In this document: positions 1-8,903 of the stretch, piece after piece | Layout: every line of letters begins with the position of its first letter | Numbering within the stretch: position 1 is the stretch's first letter | Assembly: GCA_019694395.1 (NCBI GenBank) | Contig: JAIBCC010000026.1 | Span: forward strand, 1 to 64,000 | Reading direction: 5' to 3' | Source: Pyrinomonadaceae bacterium | GTDB taxonomy: Bacteria; Acidobacteriota; Blastocatellia; Pyrinomonadales; Pyrinomonadaceae | Length of the DNA: 64,000 nt | The notes under the pieces: generated by a model | The model's input: the letters and a program-made list of their open reading frames with translations, nothing else | Told to the model about the DNA's origin: nothing | Database searches by the model: none | Made by a program: the position numbers and the translations under genes

Positions 1-55
1 CAAATCCGCGTAAAATCCCGACGATTTGCTCGTCTGTAAATATCTTCTTTTTCAT
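1..55 (-). CDS. IS3-family transposase OrfA, N-terminal fragment
   Basis: Only the first 18 codons are present, reading MKKKIFTDEQIVGILRGF. This matches the conserved opening of IS3-family OrfA proteins (helix-turn-helix transposase_8, typically MKK-RFTEEQIV-ILRE). OrfA binds the inverted repeats and is normally fused to the OrfB integrase by frameshifting. A TAGGAG ribosome binding site lies about ten bases before the ATG. The gene continues off the left edge, so intactness of the element cannot be judged. Confidence 0.8.
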   Translation of the reverse strand, partial: MKKKIFTDEQIVGILRGF

Positions 56-127
56 GACTTGAATCTCCTAAATTTATTTTATTAGATTCTCGCCTTTCAG
101 TTGGAGTAATTTTACGGGAGCAGGTCA
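1..127 (-). mobile_element. IS3-family insertion sequence, right-hand part only
   Basis: The element runs off the left edge of the window. Its visible terminus reads TGACCTGCTCCCG on the minus strand (from position 127 inward), which resembles the TGA-CTGC-CCC ends of several IS3-family groups. Inside it lies the start of an OrfA-type transposase (1-55) preceded by a TAGGAG ribosome binding site. The right boundary is placed at 127 because the terminus begins TG there and because an unrelated reading frame is open from 128 onward. The other end and the target duplication are outside the window. Confidence 0.7.
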
Positions 128-349
128 GGTTATCTAATTATTTACAATATTTCGGACAAAGATTTGGAATTTGATTTAGAAAATACATTAAATGGAAATC
201 CAATTTATAAACATTTTGGCAAAACGATTGTATTTATTGTTATTGATATTAATAAAACTAAAGCGGATTCTACTTTGGGAAAAGCTGATTTTTACAAAGT
301 TACAGAAACTGATTTATTGAAAGAAGTTGAAACTCTAACTAAATACTAA
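128..349 (+). pseudogene. 3' remnant of a gene cut by the IS element
   Basis: The frame is open from the IS boundary (128) to the stop at 349 and reads as a plausible protein tail, about 73 residues beginning GYLIIYNISDKDLEF and ending KEVETLTKY. There is no ribosome binding site and the only start inside it is a TTG at 164, so it is better seen as the C-terminal part of an older gene interrupted by the insertion than as a small gene. I do not recognise the family. The remnant is AT-rich compared with the genes to its right, which suggests it was itself acquired. Confidence 0.5.
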
Positions 350-350
350 A

Positions 351-445
351 AGACAAAAATAAGTATAGCGAACGGGTTCAAAAATTAAGTTGAATGGATT
401 AAACGAAGTTCGCTACCGCTCACTATACTTATTTACATTTTGTCT
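351..445. repeat. Nested inverted repeat
   Basis: The arms 351-368 (agacaaaaataagtatag) and 423-445 (ctatacttatttacattttg and gtct) are complementary apart from a short length difference, and an inner pair agcgaac (367-373) / gttcgct (408-414) continues the stem. The whole could fold into a long cruciform or hairpin. It lies between the remnant at 128-349 and the 3' end of the TPR gene, so it may end transcription from both sides or be a small non-autonomous element. Confidence 0.5.
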
Positions 446-452
446 GATTTCA

Positions 453-1196
453 TCAGTTTTTTACTCTTAACACTTTGTCTTTGAAAATAGCCTGATAAAG
501 TTTATCGGCTAAATCCGTATTTAGTATTTTGAGGTGCGAATATTGTTCAAGAGCCGAGTTTCTATCATTGCTCATCAGATAAACCGCTGCCAGAGACAGT
601 CTTGCTTCGCCATAGTTCGGATCAAGAGAAATTGCTTGCTGAAAGAATTTGACAGCATTTTTATATTGTTTTGCCTGAGTGTAGGCATAACCCAAATTAT
701 AGAAAGTAACCGGATTTTCGGAATTTATTCGGGCAGACTTTTCAAGCACTACAATTGCTTCTTTATTCTGATCTGCATCCAATAAAGCCATTCCCAAATC
801 GTTATAAGCCAGGACATAAGCGGGTTTTAGACTGATGGCTTTTTCAAATTCGGAAATGGCATTTTCAGTTTGCTCCAGATGATAAAGAGCCACGCCTAAA
901 TTGCGGTGAGCTTCGGCATAATCGGGCTTCAAACGTAATGCTTCTTTGAGATTCAGAACCGCTTGCGGATAATCTTTCGCCTCATTAAACGTCACTCCGA
1001 GATTATTGTAAGCCGAAGCGGAATCGGGTTTTAATTGAATATATTTTTTGAATGCCTCAATCGCCTCCTGATATTTTCCTTCGGCATAAAAAACTGTGCC
1101 TTGCTCGTAAATTGCTGCTGCCTCATCAATAGATTGAGCGGAAATGGAATAAACGAAAACGAATAAAATGGCAGTTATAATTATTGAACTTTTCAT
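453..1196 (-). CDS. Secreted TPR-repeat protein
   Basis: A 247-residue protein with an N-terminal signal peptide (hydrophobic residues 6-18, likely cut after ISA) followed by six tandem tetratricopeptide repeats covering almost the whole mature chain. TPRs are helical protein-binding scaffolds, so this is probably a periplasmic adaptor; the partner is unknown. The start at 1196 is chosen over an upstream in-frame TTG at 1253 because it has a GGAGGT ribosome binding site seven bases upstream and places the signal peptide at the N-terminus. It is divergent from a TPR-containing transcriptional regulator at 1543. Confidence 0.85.
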   Translation of the reverse strand: MKSSIIITAILFVFVYSISAQSIDEAAAIYEQGTVFYAEGKYQEAIEAFKKYIQLKPDSASAYNNLGVTFNEAKDYPQAVLNLKEALRLKPDYAEAHRNLGVALYHLEQTENAISEFEKAISLKPAYVLAYNDLGMALLDADQNKEAIVVLEKSARINSENPVTFYNLGYAYTQAKQYKNAVKFFQQAISLDPNYGEARLSLAAVYLMSNDRNSALEQYSHLKILNTDLADKLYQAIFKDKVLRVKN

Positions 1197-1542
1197 AATG
1201 ACCTCCGTAATAAATTTAAAGAAATGATTTTTGGAAAATATTTGCTCCGACACTTACCCGGGGGCTATAATGTCGGAACAAACAAGGTCACCAGAAGCTG
1301 CCGTTACCAACTTCCAACAACCTATTCGCAAATTAGCCAAAAGGCTTTTGAAAGTCTTTCCGAAAACTTGAAATTTTCCTGATGTTTTTTTCGCAGCGGT
1401 TTATCTTAAATTTGTAAGTCTTTGGTAGGACTTGGTTTAAGATTTTTTGGAGAAAAAGGCTGTCACAAATTCGGGCAGAGTGGTGTTTTACTTTTAGAAA
1501 GTCGTTGGTTTTGCACAAAGTTCTTGAGGTTTGGTTTTATTT
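1197..1542. promoter_or_regulatory. Divergent intergenic region with a TCCGACA dyad
   Basis: This 346-base gap separates two divergent genes and must hold both promoters. The clearest signal is a perfect 7-bp inverted repeat, tccgaca (1246-1252) and tgtcgga (1271-1277), with 18 bases between, close to the start of the minus-strand gene and including a ctataatgt stretch that could be a -10 element on the plus strand. An open frame on the minus strand at 1333-1518 has no ribosome binding site and is not called. I see nothing else. Confidence 0.3.
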
Positions 1543-3387
1543 ATGAACGTGCAGAATAAATCCATTTATGAATTCGGTTCTTTCCGTTTAGATCCGGCGC
1601 AGCATATTTTGCTGCGTGACGGTCAGCTTGTGTCTTTAACTCCGAAAGTTTTTGAAACCTTGCGAATATTGGTTGAAAGCGGCGGACAAGTGGTTGAAAA
1701 AGACGAATTACTAAACAAGATCTGGTCGGATACGATCGTCGAAGAAGCAAGTCTGGCAAAAAATATCTCAGTTTTGCGAAAAGTTCTCAGCGAAAATGGC
1801 TCAGGCGAATCGGGAATCGAAACTATTCCGAAACGCGGTTATCGTTTCACTACGCCCATTAAAGAATGTGAAGCCAAGCCTGCCGATTCAATACCGGAAT
1901 TAAAAAAAACTCCGAAAAGGAAAGTCTTTTTGGCAGTTATAGTTTTGGTTTTGTTGTCATCGCTCGGCTTTGCCGGTTATAAATGGTCGGTTGGTAAACC
2001 TTCTGAAACAAAGCACGAAGATATAAAGTCGGTGGCTATTTTGCCTTTTAAGCCGTTAAATTCCAGTGAAGAGGATGAAGTTCTGGGATTGGGAATGGCA
2101 GACGCTTTAATTCTCAAAATCGGGCAATTAAATAAAGTTAATGTCTCACCGACCAGCAGTATCAGGCGTTTTACCAAACAACCTCAGATTGATGCGGTTT
2201 CTGCCGGAAAAGCATTAAACGTCGAATCCATTCTGGAAGGCACAATTCAGAGAACATCCGACCGGATCAGAATCACGGCTCAATTAGTTAATGTTTCCGA
2301 CGGTCGCCAGATCTGGTCAGATAAGTTTGAAGAAAAAACTACCGATTTTTTTGCGCTGCAGGACGCGATTGCGGTGCGTGTTGCAAATTCTCTGGTTGCA
2401 CAATTTACTGAAGCCGAGCGGAAAAGAATGGCAGATCGCGGCACAAATAATCCTGAAGCTTTAAGATTCTACATTTTGGGTTGTATTTGGGTAGACAAAG
2501 AAACAACCGAAGGCTTTAACAGATCAATTGAATATCTCAACAAAGCAATTGAACTTGATCCTAACTTTTCACCCGCTTATGCTGCTCTCAGCTATACTTA
2601 TACCGAGGCTTCGGAATCGCATTTACCGCCGAATGAAGCAATGCCGAAAGCCAAATTATATGCCGAACGCGCTTTGCAGATTGATGACGCATCTGTTTGG
2701 GCAAATTATCAGGTTGCCTGGGTAAAAATGTTGTATGACTGGGATTGGAATGGAGCGGAATCCGGTTTCAAAAAGTCTCAGGAACTTGATTTAACTGCTC
2801 CCCGCCCATATTTCGGCTATGGCTCTCTGTTGGCATTAACGGGACGGCGCGAAGAGGCTTTGGCACAGCTCGAAAAGGCTAAGAAAATAAACCCGATAAA
2901 TGTCATCGGCGCGAATATTTTATATCGGACAGGCGAGTATGACCGGGCAATCGCCGAATCGAAAAAAGCACTTGAGTTAAATCCGAACAGAATTACTTCT
3001 TTGCAATGGATAGCAATGTCTTATGAAGCTAAAGGAATGTATGAAGAGGCTCTTACCTATTTTGAAAAAGCCAGACAGGTCGAAGATACACCCGAATTGA
3101 AAGCCTTTGAAGCACGAACTCAAGCCTTGATCGGCAATAAGGATCAAGCAAAAACAACTATCGAAGAACTAAAAATAATCGCTCAACAACGATATGTTTC
3201 TCCTTTTTATATTGCCGTAATTTACGCCGGATTAGGCGAAAAGAATGAAGCCTTTATTTGGCTTGAAAAGGCGTATCAAGACAAATCGTGGTGGATGGCA
3301 ACACTCAAATCAAATCCTCAATTGGATGATCTGCGTGATGACCCGCGTTTTCAGGATTTGCTGCGCCGGGTAAGTCTTTCGGAGTAA
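1543..3387 (+). CDS. Membrane-anchored winged-helix/TPR transcriptional regulator
   Basis: A 614-residue CadC-like regulator. Residues about 8-105 form an OmpR-type winged helix (Trans_reg_C, ending in the conserved IPKRGYRF), residues 127-147 a single membrane helix, about 165-290 a TolB/FlgO-like domain beginning SVAILPFKPL, and the rest TPR repeats. In this architecture the DNA-binding domain is cytoplasmic and the sensor part periplasmic. The ATG at 1543 is preferred to a TTG at 1531 because the GAGG ribosome binding site at 1526 is too close to the TTG. A second protein of the same plan lies at 5254-6753. Targets are unknown; the two lipoprotein/membrane genes directly downstream are candidates. 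Confidence 0.88.
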   Translation: MNVQNKSIYEFGSFRLDPAQHILLRDGQLVSLTPKVFETLRILVESGGQVVEKDELLNKIWSDTIVEEASLAKNISVLRKVLSENGSGESGIETIPKRGYRFTTPIKECEAKPADSIPELKKTPKRKVFLAVIVLVLLSSLGFAGYKWSVGKPSETKHEDIKSVAILPFKPLNSSEEDEVLGLGMADALILKIGQLNKVNVSPTSSIRRFTKQPQIDAVSAGKALNVESILEGTIQRTSDRIRITAQLVNVSDGRQIWSDKFEEKTTDFFALQDAIAVRVANSLVAQFTEAERKRMADRGTNNPEALRFYILGCIWVDKETTEGFNRSIEYLNKAIELDPNFSPAYAALSYTYTEASESHLPPNEAMPKAKLYAERALQIDDASVWANYQVAWVKMLYDWDWNGAESGFKKSQELDLTAPRPYFGYGSLLALTGRREEALAQLEKAKKINPINVIGANILYRTGEYDRAIAESKKALELNPNRITSLQWIAMSYEAKGMYEEALTYFEKARQVEDTPELKAFEARTQALIGNKDQAKTTIEELKIIAQQRYVSPFYIAVIYAGLGEKNEAFIWLEKAYQDKSWWMATLKSNPQLDDLRDDPRFQDLLRRVSLSE

Positions 3388-3547
3388 TTTTTAATTGGTA
3401 TTGCATTATTTTAAGTAAAATAATTTAACAGCAATATCAGTTTTTTATCTTCAAGATTTCTCAATAGGCACAACTTTTGCATTTAACACTTTCTAAGTTT
3501 TGGAAATGTATCAAAACAGGACAGAGGTCTAAGGAGGAATTTGAAAG

Positions 3548-4471
3548 ATGCAAAGGTTTTTTTATGTCAGGATTGTTTTCGGTCTACTGTTAGTTGCCTT
3601 ATTGATTTTTTCGATGTCATGTGGGCAGCTTCCGACTAATTCTAATGCCGTATCGGTCAATTCCAATTCCAATACCGCAATCAATTCGAATGTAAGTTCG
3701 CTGCCCAATACAAATTCGTCAAATGTCAGCTCGTCTGCCGTTGAAACTAAAGAACCTGACCAATATCAGGCAAAGATCAACTTAAAATTCCAAGCTACCG
3801 GAACTGAACAAAAGACCGAATTGCCGATGCTGTCCGCGAATCTTGCGCGTGACGGTGAACAACGCCGGATGGAATTTAGTTTACCGAACGGTGAAAAGGC
3901 GATCTATCTGAACAAGACGGATGGAAATTATCTGGTTCTGCCGAATCGTAAACAATATGCAATTTTGGATTCTCAGGCTCTTGGTTTTGAAATTCGTCAA
4001 ATGATGACACCAGCCGAAATTATCAATCGGATCAAAAACACACGCGGAGTAGAGCGCGTCGGCGAAGAAAATTTTAACGGCAGACAGGTCATCCGCTATC
4101 GTTACGGAGCAGTAACAAATACTCAAACAAATGCCGGACAGATTTCTACCGAATCATTCTTTCTGGTTGATAAGGAAACCGGATTGCCGCTTCATTCCGA
4201 AACGGTTTCTGCCTCGCAGACAGGCAATGTGCAGGGATACAACGGCTTGCGAATTGTAACGGATATGACCGATATTTCGGCGACTGCTCCGCCTGAGTTA
4301 TTTACTGTGCCTACTGATTACCAAAAGATTGATGCCGAGCAGGTCAAAGCTCAGGTTAATCTGATTTTTAATACGGTTGCTTTATTCTTAAATCAAGCGA
4401 TGAAATCGGTGCAAACAAATTCAAATACAAATTCGGCTAATACAGCACCTTCGCCATTGTCAACAAGATAA
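3548..4471 (+). CDS. Lipoprotein, possible LolA/LppX-like fold
   Basis: A 307-residue lipoprotein: hydrophobic leader and lipobox FSMSC place the lipidated Cys near residue 26, followed by a long Asn/Ser-rich linker (about 29-70) and a globular domain of alternating beta-strand character. The pattern of strand-rich sequence with NGRQVIRYRYG and a following VDKETGLPL is what is seen in LolA/LppX-type lipid-binding proteins that read out as outer-membrane lipoprotein carriers, but the assignment is tentative. The ribosome binding site AAGGAGG at 3531 is among the best in the window. The gene below follows after five bases, so they form an operon. Confidence 0.7.
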   Translation: MQRFFYVRIVFGLLLVALLIFSMSCGQLPTNSNAVSVNSNSNTAINSNVSSLPNTNSSNVSSSAVETKEPDQYQAKINLKFQATGTEQKTELPMLSANLARDGEQRRMEFSLPNGEKAIYLNKTDGNYLVLPNRKQYAILDSQALGFEIRQMMTPAEIINRIKNTRGVERVGEENFNGRQVIRYRYGAVTNTQTNAGQISTESFFLVDKETGLPLHSETVSASQTGNVQGYNGLRIVTDMTDISATAPPELFTVPTDYQKIDAEQVKAQVNLIFNTVALFLNQAMKSVQTNSNTNSANTAPSPLSTR

Positions 4472-4476
4472 AAAAT

Positions 4477-5205
4477 ATGAGCAGAATCGGAACATTTTTT
4501 TTAGGAAGTTTAATAGGTGCAGTTATTGGCGGCGTTTTGGTCTTTTATTTTTTCGTCGGTGCGCCGCGAAACGGAAAATTGCCGGGGATTCCGATTCAGC
4601 CGCCTGAATCCAATCTGCCGGCAACTGCCCAGATCGTTCTCAAACAGGAATTCTTTAACGAGGTTCTGAACTCGATTTTTCGTGATATGAATCCGCCTTC
4701 GTTTCCTCTGGGAGAAGGAGAAAATTCGGCGCAACCGGGGCAATGTCCAAGCCAAATAACGCTTTTACCCGAAAGCGGCGGGGTTCGCAGCTCATTGAGT
4801 TTTGAGAATAACAAGATCATGGCTCCGCTTGCTTTTCGCGGCAGTTATAATTCGATTTTCGGCTGTGTTAATTTCAGCGGTTGGGCGCAGACAAATCTGG
4901 AAATGCGATTTGATGCAGATCAGCAAATCGTGTTTGGACAGTTAAATGTTGAAACAGTTAATCTGGACGGAGTTAATCCGCTGTTGAGCGGTATCATTAC
5001 CCCTTTGGTCCAATCTACTTTGAATCAGCGGGTCAATCCGATTCAGATCTTAGACGGCAAACAACTTGCCTTAAAGCTTCCGATGAAAGCCTCCGAAGCA
5101 AATTTGAAGGCAAATGTTAAGGATGTGCGTTCGGAGGTTAAAGATAATGTGTTATATCTTTATCTGGTTTATGAATTTAGCGGGGAAGCGATGAATAAAC
5201 CGTGA
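4477..5205 (+). CDS. Membrane-anchored periplasmic protein of unknown function
   Basis: A 242-residue protein with an N-terminal membrane anchor (residues 6-28, Gly/Val/Phe-rich), then a periplasmic domain. The repeated hydrophobic/polar alternation and the phrase about 160-215 (LLSGIITPLVQSTLNQRVNPI) resemble lipid-binding tubular folds such as DUF2993/LmeA-like proteins, though I cannot assign it. It follows the lipoprotein gene by five bases, and both products are envelope proteins, so a shared role in lipid or envelope handling is a reasonable inference. No catalytic motif is visible. Confidence 0.6.
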   Translation: MSRIGTFFLGSLIGAVIGGVLVFYFFVGAPRNGKLPGIPIQPPESNLPATAQIVLKQEFFNEVLNSIFRDMNPPSFPLGEGENSAQPGQCPSQITLLPESGGVRSSLSFENNKIMAPLAFRGSYNSIFGCVNFSGWAQTNLEMRFDADQQIVFGQLNVETVNLDGVNPLLSGIITPLVQSTLNQRVNPIQILDGKQLALKLPMKASEANLKANVKDVRSEVKDNVLYLYLVYEFSGEAMNKP

Positions 5206-5253
5206 ACAAGATAGAAAAATAATGTGGAACGAATAGGTCAAAAGTATTTAAGT

Positions 5254-6753
5254 TTATTTGTTTGATTCAAATTTAACCGCTAATTCTTTAAACTTAGATT
5301 CTTCTTGAATTTCACGAAATATCGGTTCGGTCAGGAAAAAAACAATTTCAAAAGGCGGCTGCTTGAACGAATTTTCTAAAGAATTCAACGCTTTTTCTTT
5401 TTCGCCGAGCCGCGCATAATATTTGGCTGATCCGTAAAAACTTTGGGTTTGCTGCAAATATTCAGCCATTGTTTTCCAAAATTCACGAATTCCTCCTTTA
5501 GAGTATGATTCCCGAAGTTTTTCCAAATGCGCGGGCGGAAAAGTAAAATCACTTTTGATCTGCTCAATTTTGAAAAACTTTTCAACCGCTTCGGCATACA
5601 GTCCTTTGGCGAAATAGATGTCGTAAAGATAAAGATGGGCATTTAGGAAATTGGCATCCATTTCCAAAGTTTTATTGCATTGGACAAGAGCCTCATCGTA
5701 TTTTTGCAAAAAGTAATATATTTGGCAGAGATCGGCGTTGATAGCCAGCGATTTCGGTTCTAGTTCCAGAGCACGTTTCATTTCTGCCAATGCTGCGCCG
5801 CCCCTTCTACGGGTAACAAGATTCAGAGAATACCATTGATGAGCCGTTGCATAATTCGGACTAAGCTGCACCGCATTCTGAAAATATTCATCGGCTTTTG
5901 AAAGATCCCAATCCCAAAACATCTGCATAAAACCAAGTGTGGCGTATGGTTCACCCAGAGTTGGGTCAAGCCGGATGGCTTCGTCTGCGTGTTGATTGGC
6001 TAAAGTTCGTTTTGTGGTGTCAAAGGCGTAGGCATCAGCTAGAGCGGAATGTGCTAAAGCGAAATTTCCATCCGCTTTGACGGCACTTTCCAGATGAATA
6101 ATGCTCTGATGCAGACCTTCCGCCGAACGCTGATGCCAGAGGGAGCGACCTTTTACATAATTTTCAACTGCTTGCGGATTACTGGAACTGTTTCTGTTTA
6201 GTTGCTGACGTTCATTTTCGGTCAAACCCGACAAATCAATTTTATTTTTAGGAGACTGGAAAATCATCCAAGCTAAAATAGCCATTAACCCTGCAAAAAC
6301 AATGATGCTTAAGAAGATTTTGGTATAACGCAGTGGAAAAATACTTTTCTTGGGAGTGGAAACTTGCGGTTGAACTGAAAAAATCTGATCGTCATTTTTT
6401 TTGGTAACGGATGGAATTCTTTCAACGATTTCCGCGACCTGAGCCGTAAAACGATAACCGCGTTTGGGCAAGGTTTTAATAAATTTTTGTTCGGTTGAAT
6501 TGTCGCCGAGAGCTTTTCGCAAAGTTGAAATATTGCGGTTGAGACTGCCTTCTTCAACGTAGGTATCAGCCCAAACCTTTTTGATCAACTCATCTTTTTC
6601 AACGGTTTCTCCTTTATTTTCCAATAAAACCAGAAGCATATCGAAAACTTTCGGAGTCAGAAAAACGGGGTTTCCGGCTTGCCAAAGCTGTCTTTCGGCA
6701 ACATCTACACGAAAAGAATCAAACTCATAAAACCGCTTAAGACCAATATCCAT
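5254..6753 (-). CDS. Membrane-anchored winged-helix/TPR transcriptional regulator
   Basis: A 499-residue relative of the regulator at 1543. Residues 8-105 are a Trans_reg_C winged helix ending LPKRGYRF, 144-166 a membrane helix, and about 195-490 TPR repeats. It lacks the TolB/FlgO-like domain present in the first copy, so the two are not simple duplicates. The start ATG at 6753 fits the family N-terminus (FYEFDSFRVDV). Just upstream is a short direct repeat tcggaaaatt (6761-6780). It is divergent from the secreted protein gene at 6922, which may be one of its targets. Confidence 0.87.
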   Translation of the reverse strand: MDIGLKRFYEFDSFRVDVAERQLWQAGNPVFLTPKVFDMLLVLLENKGETVEKDELIKKVWADTYVEEGSLNRNISTLRKALGDNSTEQKFIKTLPKRGYRFTAQVAEIVERIPSVTKKNDDQIFSVQPQVSTPKKSIFPLRYTKIFLSIIVFAGLMAILAWMIFQSPKNKIDLSGLTENERQQLNRNSSSNPQAVENYVKGRSLWHQRSAEGLHQSIIHLESAVKADGNFALAHSALADAYAFDTTKRTLANQHADEAIRLDPTLGEPYATLGFMQMFWDWDLSKADEYFQNAVQLSPNYATAHQWYSLNLVTRRRGGAALAEMKRALELEPKSLAINADLCQIYYFLQKYDEALVQCNKTLEMDANFLNAHLYLYDIYFAKGLYAEAVEKFFKIEQIKSDFTFPPAHLEKLRESYSKGGIREFWKTMAEYLQQTQSFYGSAKYYARLGEKEKALNSLENSFKQPPFEIVFFLTEPIFREIQEESKFKELAVKFESNK

Positions 6754-6921
6754 AACACTTTCGGAAAATTTCGGAAAATTTCGGGTTTTTATCGGGGTTT
6801 TTGACGCAAACTATTTTTAATCCTTTCGTTCTGCACATTAAAAGTTGCAAAAACTGCTTTGATGCAGAGATTTTACAGCAATTTGAGAAAACAAAACAAG
6901 GTTTTCAGGGAGCAAATATTT

Positions 6922-8412
6922 ATGAAGGTAATCGTTAGCAAATTGGTTTTCGGCGGATTAATTTTAAGTTTTATTTTATCAGGCATTATTCAAACTGAAA
7001 TTTACGGACAAAACCCTGGTGAAAATTTCCCCATTCCGCGATTTGAAACACTGCAACAACAAAACATCGCAAACGAATTGCGCGAGGTTTATCGCCAAAT
7101 GCAGCAGCACTTATGCAATAAAAAATCAACCGAACAATGGCGCAGCAGATTTGAACTTTTATTTAATCAGTTGGTAATCGCCCAACATCGGACATTGTGG
7201 GCGGCAGCAGGGTATCTTGACAGCGAACTCGTTGAATATACGCGAACTTTGCAACCCTTTTACGTCAAAATAGATGAGATTCGGGCGATGTTCATTAAGG
7301 CTTCTAATAAAAACCGTAGATATGCTTATGAAATTCAAAATCTCATTACAGCTTTAGGCGGAAATACCCGAAGATTTACCGAAGCCGCCAACTCTAAAGG
7401 TTACGGACAAAGCATTTTTGTCGTTTATGCCAACGGCGCGGCTTTATCCGAATTTGATAAAGAGTTGACTCCTGCCAAATTACGTCTGTATGAAATTAAC
7501 GAAGCAGAATATTTTGCCTTGAAAAATCAGGCGATGACGGCTTTAACCGATACTTTACGACTTATTTATTCTTATGCTGTCAATCAAATTACTCTCAAAA
7601 CTCCAAGCACCGCACCGCTTTTTGCCGTCTCTACCAGCACCGACTATGGTTCTCCGATTCAGATTCTAAATGCGCTTTCAACTACGCTTTCTATCACTTT
7701 TGATGCAGCTAAATTTGACACATTGCAAGATGGAAAATGGCACACATATTCAAAAAGACCGTTTAATGAAGCCGATTTTAAGGGAAACTGTCAGGAAGAA
7801 AAAGTGCGAATCCTTTATGTCCCTTCCCGCCGCGCCGATGCCGAAAAAGCGAAAAAATTACTTGAAGACAACGGTTTCAACGCCGATTTGCGTGAAATTT
7901 TGGAAAATGCCGTCGAAACGCATAAAGGCAAAATTTACTATCAAAACAAAGGTAACGCCGAAAACGCAAAAATCATTTCGGGTTTGGTAAAAAACATTGA
8001 AAGTGTTAGTTCAAACAAAGGAACAGACGGAGCAGATGCGCCCGATTATTCGCTGTGGCTGATGGGGCAGAAACAAACTGAACCAAGAAAAGTTATTTCA
8101 ATTACCTACGTCCCTTCGCGGCAAACAGACGCTCAAAAAGCTGCACAACTTCTAAGGGAAAATGGCTTTACTATTAAAAGTGTATTTAGTTCTGAAGTAG
8201 GAACTTGGGTAGATGACACTGGTAGGACTCGGAGGTATGAAAGTGGAATTTTTTGTCAAGGTGTTGGTTCTAGTGTCGAAGAAGTGAATCAAATTAGGGA
8301 AGTTATTAAAAGTATTGAGAGAAATATTCCAATTAGAAACGATTCATGCAATTCAAGTAGCCAACCTAAGCTCGGAGTAAATTATATTCTGTGGATTGGT
8401 GTTCCAGATTAA
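6922..8412 (+). CDS. Secreted protein with a duplicated C-terminal domain
   Basis: A 496-residue exported protein: signal peptide in residues 1-30 (ending IYGQ), an N-terminal helical domain with several Gln-rich stretches, and two C-terminal repeats that both open with YVPSR-x-DA-KA--LL--NGF (around 310 and 413). These repeats resemble the short beta-alpha units of LytR_C/SPOR-like domains, and each is followed by LWLMG or LWIGV. The ATG at 6922 is chosen over 6859 because GGGAG precedes it by nine bases. The last 90 codons are more AT-rich and use AGT/TCT serine codons more than the first part. Function unknown. Confidence 0.65.
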   Translation: MKVIVSKLVFGGLILSFILSGIIQTEIYGQNPGENFPIPRFETLQQQNIANELREVYRQMQQHLCNKKSTEQWRSRFELLFNQLVIAQHRTLWAAAGYLDSELVEYTRTLQPFYVKIDEIRAMFIKASNKNRRYAYEIQNLITALGGNTRRFTEAANSKGYGQSIFVVYANGAALSEFDKELTPAKLRLYEINEAEYFALKNQAMTALTDTLRLIYSYAVNQITLKTPSTAPLFAVSTSTDYGSPIQILNALSTTLSITFDAAKFDTLQDGKWHTYSKRPFNEADFKGNCQEEKVRILYVPSRRADAEKAKKLLEDNGFNADLREILENAVETHKGKIYYQNKGNAENAKIISGLVKNIESVSSNKGTDGADAPDYSLWLMGQKQTEPRKVISITYVPSRQTDAQKAAQLLRENGFTIKSVFSSEVGTWVDDTGRTRRYESGIFCQGVGSSVEEVNQIREVIKSIERNIPIRNDSCNSSSQPKLGVNYILWIGVPD

Positions 8413-8463
8413 CTTTGAATAAGTTTTCAGCTAAGAAAATTAAAAAAGGATAAGAGAATAATT

Positions 8464-8892
8464 ATGCGCGGAATAATTGGATTTTTTTTGAATTTCAATA
8501 AAAAAACTAACCTGAACTGCTATTTGTATTTAGTTCTGTTCCTTTCGATTCCAACTTTTACACAAGCACAATCCTCAGCCACAAAACAGACGGCTAATAA
8601 AAGTTGGAACAGTTTTTGGACAAAATTCAAAACTGCCGTTAATACCAAAGATCGAAAATCGCTGATTTTACTGACTTCCAAAAGATTCTTCTCGCCAAGC
8701 GGAGAAACAATCGGCGAATTGCTTAACAAAAATGACTGGCGATGGCTGAAAAATTCGGTCAAGAACGGGACAAAACCCCATAAATGCCAAAAATTGATTT
8801 GTCGAAGGACACGAAATTCAATTGTGGAATCGAGTTTAGTCTTTGTCTTTGAAAATAATCGGTGGGGCTTTATCGGACAACTCGGAGAATAA
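8464..8892 (+). CDS. Small secreted protein, unknown
   Basis: A 142-residue protein with a hydrophobic leader (residues about 18-35, likely cut after TQAQ) and a short globular part containing two conserved-looking segments, WNSFWTKFKTAVNTKDRKSL and, at the end, FVFENNRWGFIGQLGE. The plan resembles small NTF2/DUF-type stress or envelope proteins in which a tryptophan-rich N-terminal helix is followed by a beta-sheet, but I cannot name a family. It lies 51 bases after the preceding gene and 11 before the next, so these secreted proteins are probably co-transcribed. Confidence 0.6.
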   Translation: MRGIIGFFLNFNKKTNLNCYLYLVLFLSIPTFTQAQSSATKQTANKSWNSFWTKFKTAVNTKDRKSLILLTSKRFFSPSGETIGELLNKNDWRWLKNSVKNGTKPHKCQKLICRRTRNSIVESSLVFVFENNRWGFIGQLGE

Positions 8893-8903
8893 GGAGAAAA
8901 TAT

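Noticed and set aside
1333..1518. 61-codon frame on the minus strand
   Set aside because: No ribosome binding site, no family, and it lies in the promoter region of two divergent genes.
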